Shown here: piece after piece, positions 6,479-11,880 of the stretch
How positions within the stretch are numbered: the stretch's first letter is position 1
How the letters are laid out: every line of letters starts with the position of its first letter
Origin: Actinomycetota bacterium
Lineage (GTDB): Bacteria; Actinomycetota; Acidimicrobiia; Acidimicrobiales; JAHWLA01
Length of the DNA: 11,880 nucleotides
Direction of reading: 5' to 3'
NCBI GenBank assembly: GCA_019347595.1
Contig: JAHWLA010000063.1
Span: 1 to 11,880 of the forward strand
Made by a program: the position numbers and the translations under genes
Notes under the pieces: model-generated
Database searches by the model: none
What the model was told of the DNA's origin: nothing
The model's input: the letters and a program-made list of their open reading frames with translations, nothing else

Positions 6479-7428
6479 GTCGTGGTCACGCTACCGGAGT
6501 ACCGCGCCAGCACCCGCTCGGCTGCTGCGGCGGCGACCCCGTCGGCGCCGTCGATCACGCGGGCCCGCGGCCCCAGGCGCAGCAGCAGCCGCTCCAGCCA
6601 CGCCTGCTCGCTCACCCGCAACGTCACCACCAGTGCATCGGCACGCTCGTCGGCCGACTCCACCGGGTACTGCTCGACCACCCAGCGGGCCTCGGGGGCC
6701 AGCTCGAGGGTGACGATCGGGTCGTCGGGACGCGGGTGGTAGACGATGGCCGTCGCTTCCTCGGCGGGCGGCTCGAACGTCTGGGCGAGCACGACGGGGT
6801 TGCGCATGCGGTCGACCCGGAAGAGCCGCTCGCCGTCGGCCCGATGGCACCAGGCAGGGACGTACCACTGCCCGGCGGCGCTGAAGACGCGGTACGGGTC
6901 GATGACCCGGCGGGCCCAGGCGTCGCGGCCGTAGGAGTAGTAGTCGACCTCCACGCGCCGGCGGGCGGCGGCGGCCTCCCGCATAATGGCGAGCACCTCG
7001 GCGGGGGCATCGCCCAGCTCGATCTCGACTGCTTCGTCGGGGTCGACGCCGAGCACGGCGGCCAGCTTGGCCAGGCCCCGGGCCAACGGTCCCTCGGGGT
7101 CGGTGCCGGGCTCGCTCAAGAGCGCCGAGCCCGCCGCCACGAGTGCGAGCCCCTCGGCGGGCGTGAGGCGCAGCGGGCGGGCGAACCAGTCGGCGTAGCG
7201 GATCCACACCCGGCCGTCAGTGACGTCCACCTCGATGAGGGTGTCGGGGGTGAAGGGATGGACGCCGCACACGAAGAGCAGGTCGAGGTCGGCCAGCAGG
7301 TCCCGCTCGGTGCAGTCGAAGCGGCTGCACACCTCGGCGAGGGTGGGGCCGTCGTGGGCGGCCACCCAGGGGACGAGGGCGAGTAGCCGCCGCAGCCGCT
7401 CGTCGGCGTTGCTCCGCGGCGGGCTCAC
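6475..7428 (-). CDS. pafC: PafC, WYL-domain subunit of the PafBC DNA-damage transcription activator
   Basis: PafC and PafB form a heterodimeric activator that, in mycobacteria, turns on most DNA-damage genes independently of LexA/RecA. The 317-residue product has an N-terminal winged-helix-like region (~8-50, ERLRRLLALVPWVAAHDGPTLAEVCSRFDCTERDLLADL), a linker, a WYL domain containing VDYYSYGRDAWARRVIDPYRVFSAAGQWYVPAWC (WYV at 188-190 in place of WYL) and a C-terminal WCX-like extension. Length and block order agree with the ~316-residue mycobacterial PafC as I remember it. The GTG at 7428 overlaps the pafB TGA by 4 nt. An in-frame opening extends further upstream, but it lies inside pafB and is not used. 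WYL domains are thought to bind ligands such as nucleic acid ends; that is family knowledge, not seen here. Confidence 0.9.
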   Translation of the reverse strand: MSPPRSNADERLRRLLALVPWVAAHDGPTLAEVCSRFDCTERDLLADLDLLFVCGVHPFTPDTLIEVDVTDGRVWIRYADWFARPLRLTPAEGLALVAAGSALLSEPGTDPEGPLARGLAKLAAVLGVDPDEAVEIELGDAPAEVLAIMREAAAARRRVEVDYYSYGRDAWARRVIDPYRVFSAAGQWYVPAWCHRADGERLFRVDRMRNPVVLAQTFEPPAEEATAIVYHPRPDDPIVTLELAPEARWVVEQYPVESADERADALVVTLRVSEQAWLERLLLRLGPRARVIDGADGVAAAAAERVLARYSGSVTTT

Positions 7429-8405
7429 CCGCCACCCCCCGACTTTTTGCGAGGTGTGCGGAGTTGGGCCGCGCCAGCGGCCCCAACTCCGCACACTTCG
7501 CGAAGCCAGGTGATCATGGCGGTGCGGAGGTCGGGTGGGGCGAGCACCTCGGCGTGGTCGAGGAAACCGAGCACGAACGACCGGAAGGCGTCGGTGTTCG
7601 TCACCCGCATCCCGACCACAACCGAGCCGTCGGGACGGCGTTCCACGACGGCGTCGGCGCCGAGCTTGGCCTGGGCCCACGGCGCCTGCTCGGCGTCGAT
7701 CCACACCCGCGCGTCGCGGGCCTCCTCCTCCCCCATCTCCCACGGGTGCGACGGCCGGCTGGGGGCCTCCCCCGTCGGGCGTTCGAAGGCCTTGGGCTCC
7801 CCCGCCTCCGGCGCCGACTCGAAGCGGTCGAGGCGGTACGACCGCTCGCTCGCCTTGTCGTGGTCGAAGCCCGCCAGGTACCAGAACCCGTTGCGGTAGG
7901 CCAAGCGGTAGGGGTCGACGGTGCGCGCCGCACCCCGGTAGTGGAAGCGCACTGTGCGGCGCTCGCTCACGGCGCCGAACAGCACGGCCAGGTGCTCGTT
8001 GCCTTCCAGGGCAGCACCCGCCACCGTGGCCGCGCCGCCCCCAGTGGAGCCGCCCAGCTTCCAGATGGCCTCGGTGCCGCCCATCCCCTCCAGCCGCACG
8101 GTCGACGCCGCCAAGTGGAGGGCGGCCAGCTCGTCGGGGGCCAACCCGGGGTCGGGCAGCTCGTACTGCTCCCGCGGGATGCGGTACCCCTCGCCCAGGT
8201 TGGGGTCGTCGGCGTCGAGCAGTTCGACAGCGATGGGTATGCCCATCGAGCGCAACGCCTCCTTGTCGCGCTCGAAGGCGCGCCGGGCCGCCTGCTCGTT
8301 GGCGTCGTAGCCGGGGACGAGCACGGTCAGCTCGTGGCGCGACAGCGGCCGGTCGGCGTCGAGCAGGGCGGCCACCAGGTTGATCAGCCGCTCCAGCCGG
8401 TTCAC
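7425..8405 (-). CDS. pafB: PafB, WYL-domain subunit of PafBC, with a hairpin-derived C-terminal tail
   Basis: Partner of PafC in the DNA-damage activator. The 326-residue product opens with VNRLERLINLVAALLDADRPLSRHEL, continues with AFERDKEALRSMGIPI and EGYRI, all characteristic of PafB's DNA-binding N-terminus. It then has a WYL domain centred on FHYRGAARTVDPYRLAYRNGFWYLAGFD (WYL at 175-177) and a WCX region ending around TAMITWLREV. The GTG start at 8405 overlaps the stop of the DUF3866-like gene (GTGA). The odd part is the end: about the last 22 residues (from C305, ending RKKSGGGG) are encoded by the long inverted repeat at 7445-7505 and look like an extension past the normal fold. The order PafB then PafC is as in mycobacteria. 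Confidence 0.91.
   Translation of the reverse strand: MNRLERLINLVAALLDADRPLSRHELTVLVPGYDANEQAARRAFERDKEALRSMGIPIAVELLDADDPNLGEGYRIPREQYELPDPGLAPDELAALHLAASTVRLEGMGGTEAIWKLGGSTGGGAATVAGAALEGNEHLAVLFGAVSERRTVRFHYRGAARTVDPYRLAYRNGFWYLAGFDHDKASERSYRLDRFESAPEAGEPKAFERPTGEAPSRPSHPWEMGEEEARDARVWIDAEQAPWAQAKLGADAVVERRPDGSVVVGMRVTNTDAFRSFVLGFLDHAEVLAPPDLRTAMITWLREVCGVGAAGAAQLRTPRKKSGGGG
7445..7505. repeat. Long imperfect hairpin embedded in the 3' end of pafB
   Basis: Core arms 7454-7468 (GTGTGCGGAGTTGGG) and 7482-7496 are perfectly complementary over 15 bp. Inside them are a single-base bulge (C7481) and a 4-bp CCGC/GCGG stem on a GCCA loop. Outside, nine further pairs including wobbles reach 7445/7505. 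The wobbles are G-U on the plus strand but C-A on the minus strand, so the pafB message would fold slightly less well than the opposite strand; this argues for a DNA-level palindrome rather than an evolved mRNA structure. Its CGCACACTTCGC edge resembles CGCACTTCCGC in the hairpin at 2384-2431. Confidence 0.9.
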
Positions 8406-9313
8406 GCAGTCGACTCTACCGACCGGGCCGCGGCCATCCCGGCAGCCGCCGCATGGGCGAAGAAGCCGGGGTCCTCGGCGGCCGTCCGTCCCATGGTGGT
8501 GGCCGTGACGACGAGATCGGGCATGTCGTCGGGCGTCGGCACCAGCGGCGCTGTGCGGGCCACGGCGAGCGCGGTCCTCGTGTGGTGGCTGATCCCCCGG
8601 TGGCGGTCGCGAGGATCGGCGTCGCTGTAGCGGGCGGCCACGATCGGCATCCCGCCGAGGGCGGCCACGGTGTCGACTGTGGCGGCCACGTCGAGGCTGC
8701 CGAACCCGTAGGTGGTGCCGGTGCCGACTACGCCGGGCCCGGGGGCGACCACCACGGCGTCGGCGTCTGTGGCGACCAGGGCCGACGCCACGTTGACCGC
8801 TTCGAGGTCGCCGCCGAAGGCCTGCCCGGCCGTGACCGTCACGTCGAACAGCCCCTCGGCCACCAGGTCGGACAGGGCCAGCGGCAGGGCCGCGGTGTCG
8901 GTCATGACGTAGGCCAGTCGGCGTCCGGGCGCGCCGTGGCGGAAGGCGGCGGCCACCGCCGCCAGTTGGCTGTGGAGGAAGCAGGCGACGACGGGCGTGC
9001 CGTCGAGCGACCCCTCGCCGTCGATGACGTCGTGCTCCTGCTGGAGGCTCGTGTAGCGGAGCTTCATGATGTGGCCGCGTCCCGGGTTGTCCCACTCCTC
9101 ACGGGTGAGGTTCCAGTGCACGACGTCCCACCCGCCCGTGCCGAGCCCCAGGTCGACGGCGGTGGTGTTGACCACCACCCGGTCCCCCACCGCCACCGGC
9201 CCCACCAGCTCGGTGAGGACGTAGGCGCGGCGCCCGTTGTCGAGGGCGACGCGCTGGAGGCCCCGGCGTTCGAGGAGCAGTTCGGCGACGGCGGCCGTGA
9301 CGAAGCGAGGCAC
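8402..9313 (-). CDS. DUF3866-like protein of unknown function
   Basis: A 303-residue soluble protein that I assign to DUF3866 from memory of its signature, especially VVVNTTAVDLGLGTGG (~47-61) and GHIMKLRYTSLQ (80-91). Later conserved-looking blocks are VVACFLHSQLAAVAAAF, YVMTDTAALPLALS, VTAGQAFGGDLEAVNVASAL, VVVAPGPGVVGTGTTYGFGS (~188-206) and DRHRGISHHTRTAL. Glycine-rich loops and repeated alpha/beta patterns suggest a nucleotide- or ligand-binding fold, but no catalytic motif I can name. The GTG start at 9313 shares one base with the upstream methyltransferase stop (TAGTG), and its stop overlaps the pafB start by 4 nt. That placement between pafA and pafB suggests, without proving, a link to Pup or DNA-damage biology. 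Confidence 0.82.
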   Translation of the reverse strand: MPRFVTAAVAELLLERRGLQRVALDNGRRAYVLTELVGPVAVGDRVVVNTTAVDLGLGTGGWDVVHWNLTREEWDNPGRGHIMKLRYTSLQQEHDVIDGEGSLDGTPVVACFLHSQLAAVAAAFRHGAPGRRLAYVMTDTAALPLALSDLVAEGLFDVTVTAGQAFGGDLEAVNVASALVATDADAVVVAPGPGVVGTGTTYGFGSLDVAATVDTVAALGGMPIVAARYSDADPRDRHRGISHHTRTALAVARTAPLVPTPDDMPDLVVTATTMGRTAAEDPGFFAHAAAAGMAAARSVESTA

Positions 9314-10113
9314 TACGGTCGGCGGGCGATCACCGTATAGATGGGACCGAACAGCTGGATCACCTGGCCGGAGGCGTCGGACCGCTGGAAGGCGGCGTCC
9401 CACCGGGCGATGTCGTCGTCGGTGGCGTGGCCGCTCGCCTTCATGGCCTCGCGTGCGGCCCAGGCGGGCGGGCGCAGCCCGGGCAGCAGCGGGATGGTGT
9501 CGACTCGCGGCCGGCGGGCCACGACCTCCAAGCCCGCGTCCTCGGCGTACGCGCCCAGCCGTGGGCCGGCCAACGTCTCGCACCCGCGCCCGGCGAGCAT
9601 GGCCATGTAGCGCTCGTTGAGGTCGAGCAGCGCGGCGTCGGGGTCACGCTCGAAGCGGAAGGCGCTCCCGTCGGCATCGACCACGTACAGGTGGCCGCCC
9701 GGCTTCAACAGGTCGCGGGCGTGGGCCACGATCGCCGCGCAGGTGGCCGGGGTGTTGTGGCCGAGCACGTGGCGGATGTTGACCACGTCGCCCTCGCCTT
9801 CGGGCAGCCCGGTGGCCGTGGCGTCGCCGTGCCGGAGCTCGGCGTTGTCGAGCCCGGCTTCGGCGATGAGCGAGCGGGCCACCTCCAGCGACTCGGCCCC
9901 CTGGTCGATGCCGACAATCGTCCCGCCCGGCTGGATTCGCCGGGCCAGCTCGACGAGCACGGCGCCGTCGCCGCAGCCGATGTCGAGCACGCGGGCGCCG
10001 GGCACGATCCCCGCCTCGGTCCACCAGCCGTCCTCGGCGGCCGCTGCCACCGACGCCATCATGCGGTAGCGGCGCAGCTCTGTCTCGCTGATGCGCAGGC
10101 TGTAGTCGGTCAC
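9313..10113 (-). CDS. Class I SAM-dependent methyltransferase (second of tandem pair)
   Basis: A 266-residue Rossmann-fold methyltransferase. Motif I is LDIGCGDG at 43-50; IVGIDQ about 20 residues on holds the acidic residue that would bind the ribose of SAM; GDATATGLP and the RHVLGHN and LLKPGGHLYVVD strands follow. It begins TDYSLRISETELRRYRMMA and closes with YTVIARRP, as does its neighbour. The two align nearly end to end without gaps with roughly half the residues identical by eye, so they are tandem duplicates. The substrate is unknown; a small molecule is usual for this fold, but protein or nucleic acid cannot be excluded. The GTG start overlaps the upstream stop by 4 nt (GTGA). Confidence 0.9.
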   Translation of the reverse strand: MTDYSLRISETELRRYRMMASVAAAAEDGWWTEAGIVPGARVLDIGCGDGAVLVELARRIQPGGTIVGIDQGAESLEVARSLIAEAGLDNAELRHGDATATGLPEGEGDVVNIRHVLGHNTPATCAAIVAHARDLLKPGGHLYVVDADGSAFRFERDPDAALLDLNERYMAMLAGRGCETLAGPRLGAYAEDAGLEVVARRPRVDTIPLLPGLRPPAWAAREAMKASGHATDDDIARWDAAFQRSDASGQVIQLFGPIYTVIARRP

Positions 10114-10901
10114 GGCTTGCGGGCCACCACTGTGAACTGCGAGACGTAGATGACCGTGCCGGGCACGACGTCGTTCAGTGCCTCGTCCCAGCGCCGGACG
10201 TCGGCCTCGTCGCACACGCCGGCGTCGAGCATGGCCTGCCGACCGGCCCACGACGGCGGGCGGACGTCGGGAACGAGCGGGAAGGCGTCGAAGCGGGCCT
10301 GGCGGTGCACGACGTCGAAGCCCGCTCGGGTGGCGTAGCGCCCCAGGTGCGGGCCTACCGAGAGGTCGTTGCCCCGATCGGCCAGGAGTGCCCAGTAGCG
10401 CGCCTCCATGTCGACGACGCCGTCGGGGGGATCCTCCTCGAACCGATGCGTGCCCGGGTCGGTCTCGTTGAGGTAGACGTGGCCGCCGGGGCGGAGCAGG
10501 TCGAGGGCGTGGTCGAGGATCTCGCCGATGCGCGGCCCGTTGTGGAGCAGGACGTGGCGCATGTGCACGACGTCCCACTCGCCGGCGGGCAGCCCGGTGG
10601 CCGCCGCGTCGCCGGCTCGGATCTCGACGTGCCGGTAGCCCGCCTCGGCGGCCAAGGCCTCGGCCGTCTGGCGGGCCTCGTCGGACTGGTCGACGCCGAC
10701 CACGCGTCCGTCGGGACCGACCGCCTCGGCCAGCTCGAGAAGCGGGAGGCCGGGGCCGCACCCGATGTCGACGATGCGAGCGCCCTTGTCGATGCCGGCT
10801 GCCTGCCACGCCGCTGTCTCCGCCGCCCGGGCATGGATTGCCATCATCCGGTACCGATTGAGCTCGTGCTCGCTCAGCCGCAACGTGTAGTCGTTCGCCA
10901 T
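10110..10901 (-). CDS. Class I SAM-dependent methyltransferase (first of tandem pair)
   Basis: A 263-residue Rossmann-fold methyltransferase and paralogue of the next gene. Motif I is VDIGCGPG at 44-51, VVGVDQS carries the SAM-ribose acidic residue, GDAAATGLP is motif II/III-like, and RHVLLHN and LLRPGGHVYLNETD complete the core. The C-terminal third (RFDAFPLVPDVRPPSWAGRQAML..VIYVSQFTVVARKP) is shared with the paralogue and may form the substrate lid. The ATG at 10901 is preceded by GGGGAG at good spacing, the clearest ribosome-binding site in this operon. It starts 16 nt after the pafA stop, so it is very likely on the same transcript. The substrate is unknown. Confidence 0.91.
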   Translation of the reverse strand: MANDYTLRLSEHELNRYRMMAIHARAAETAAWQAAGIDKGARIVDIGCGPGLPLLELAEAVGPDGRVVGVDQSDEARQTAEALAAEAGYRHVEIRAGDAAATGLPAGEWDVVHMRHVLLHNGPRIGEILDHALDLLRPGGHVYLNETDPGTHRFEEDPPDGVVDMEARYWALLADRGNDLSVGPHLGRYATRAGFDVVHRQARFDAFPLVPDVRPPSWAGRQAMLDAGVCDEADVRRWDEALNDVVPGTVIYVSQFTVVARKP

Positions 10902-10917
10902 GCCGCTCTCCCCAGCG

Positions 10918-11880
10918 TCAGAGCGAGGCGATGAGCTTCTCGACCCGCTCGTCCCGTGATTTGAACGGATCTTTGCAGAGCACGGTTCGCTGTGCCTGGT
11001 CGTTGAGCTTGAGGTGCACCCAGTCGACGGTGAAGTCGCGACGCCGCTCCTTGGCCCGGCGGATGAACTCCCCCCGCAGCTTGGCCCGCGTGGTCTGCGG
11101 GGGCGTCTCCATGGCCTCCTCGATGGCCTCGTCGGTGCAGACCCGCTCGACCATGCCCCGCTCCTGCATCCGGTAGAACAGCCCTCGGTCGCGAGACACG
11201 TCGTGGTACTGGAGGTCCATCAGCGCCACCTTGGGGTGCGTCAGCGGCACGCCGTGGCGGTCGCGGTAGCCCTCGATGAGCTTGTGCTTGATGACCCAGT
11301 CGCACTCGCGGTCGAGCTTCATGGGGTCGTTCTCCAACTGGGTGAGGCAGTGCTCCCACATGCCGAGCGCCTGCTCCTCCAGCGGGCTCAGGCCCTTCTG
11401 GGCGTGGTACTTCTGCGCCCGTTGCAGGTACTCGGCCTGGATGTCGAGGGCGCTGGCCTCACGGCCGTTGGCCAGCCGCACCCGGCGCTTGCACGTCGTG
11501 TCGTGGCTGATCTCGCGGATGGCGCGGATGGGGTTCTCGAGCGTCATGTCGCGCAGCACCACGCCGGGGTCCTCGAGCATGCGCAGCAGGATGCTGGTGG
11601 CGCCCACTTTGAGGAACGTGGCGTACTCGCTCATGTTGGAGTCGCCCACGATGACGTGGAGCCGGCGGAAGCGCTCGGCATCCGCGTGCGGCTCGTCGCG
11701 GGTGTTGATGATGGGGCGGCTCCGGGTGGTGGCGCTGCTCACGCCCTCCCAGATGTGCTCGGCCCGCTGGCTGATGCAGTACATGGCGCCCCGTGCGGTT
11801 TGGAGCACCTTGCCCGCGCCCGCGTAGATCTGGCGGGTCACGAAGAACGGGATGAGGACCTCGGCGTAGTGGCTGAAGTC
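10918..11880 (-). CDS. pafA: Pup--protein ligase PafA, C-terminal 320 residues (runs off right edge)
   Basis: PafA uses ATP to form an isopeptide bond between the C-terminal glutamate of the ubiquitin-like protein Pup and substrate lysines, marking proteins for the actinobacterial proteasome. The visible part reads DFSHYAEVLIPFFVTRQIYAGAGKVLQT, then SQRAEHIWEGVSSATTRSRP, INTRDEPHADAERFRRLHV, GDSNMSEYATFLKVG, NPIRAIREISHDTT, and ends RDFTVDWVHLKLNDQAQRTVLCKDPFKSRDERVEKLIASL. This follows mycobacterial PafA closely. The TTRSRP and final KDPF blocks argue for PafA rather than the related depupylase Dop. The full protein is about 450 residues, so roughly 130 N-terminal residues, including catalytic and ATP-binding residues, lie outside the window. 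Pup, Dop and proteasome genes would be expected beyond the right edge but are not visible. Confidence 0.96.
   Translation of the reverse strand, partial: DFSHYAEVLIPFFVTRQIYAGAGKVLQTARGAMYCISQRAEHIWEGVSSATTRSRPIINTRDEPHADAERFRRLHVIVGDSNMSEYATFLKVGATSILLRMLEDPGVVLRDMTLENPIRAIREISHDTTCKRRVRLANGREASALDIQAEYLQRAQKYHAQKGLSPLEEQALGMWEHCLTQLENDPMKLDRECDWVIKHKLIEGYRDRHGVPLTHPKVALMDLQYHDVSRDRGLFYRMQERGMVERVCTDEAIEEAMETPPQTTRAKLRGEFIRRAKERRRDFTVDWVHLKLNDQAQRTVLCKDPFKSRDERVEKLIASL

Noticed and set aside
8406..9095. Possible fusion of extra N-terminal sequence to PafB
   Set aside because: The in-frame opening lies within the DUF3866-like gene, is arginine/glycine-rich shadow sequence, and PafB homology begins precisely at the GTG 8405.
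1..11880. tRNA, rRNA, riboswitch, CRISPR array or insertion sequence
   Set aside because: No cloverleaf, rRNA segment, spaced repeat array, transposase frame or terminal inverted repeats with target duplications were found; nearly all bases are in recognised genes.

Overview
The window comes from a high-GC actinobacterium. The evidence is the pupylation gene pafA next to the pafB/pafC pair, a Ski2-like helicase of the HelY type, codons ending mostly in G or C, and many GTG starts. From memory, mycobacteria carry pafA-pafB-pafC-tatA-tatC-helY in a row. Here the same set appears in the same order and on one strand, but with several genes inserted. I cannot fix the class from sequence alone; a deep-branching lineage such as Acidimicrobiia is a guess.

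Layout by region, with the main transcription direction right to left on the minus strand. (1) 11880-10918: pafA, the Pup ligase, with its N-terminus cut by the window edge. (2) 10901-9313: two tandem, clearly paralogous SAM-dependent methyltransferase genes. (3) 9313-8402: a DUF3866-like protein. (4) 8405-6475: pafB and pafC, the two WYL-domain subunits of the DNA-damage regulator PafBC. (5) 6478-5903: a type I signal peptidase. From the first methyltransferase to the signal peptidase every junction overlaps by 1 or 4 nt, and pafA is only 16 nt upstream, so these seven genes look like one translationally coupled operon. (6) A plus-strand pair follows: a soluble GAF-GAF-PAS histidine kinase (3135-5126) and a glycerophosphodiester phosphodiesterase (5192-5896). 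The latter runs tail to tail into the signal peptidase gene with 6 nt between them. (7) 3029-1: a second minus-strand cluster with a zinc-ribbon protein, a small membrane/coiled-coil protein, TatA/B, TatC and the start of HelY, which runs off the left edge.

Functionally the window joins three themes: Pup tagging and proteasomal turnover (PafA), LexA/RecA-independent DNA-damage transcription control (PafBC), and protein export with maturation (TatA/B, TatC, signal peptidase I). No transposase, CRISPR array, tRNA or rRNA is visible.

The least ordinary features are three long hairpins of about 50-60 bp. One lies between the small membrane gene and tatA. One lies between the kinase and the phosphodiesterase genes and would bury the latter's upstream region. 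One lies inside the 3' end of pafB, where it supplies the last ~22 codons. Two of them share a related core, suggesting a dispersed palindromic element. The other notable point is the methyltransferase pair plus DUF3866 gene wedged between pafA and pafB.
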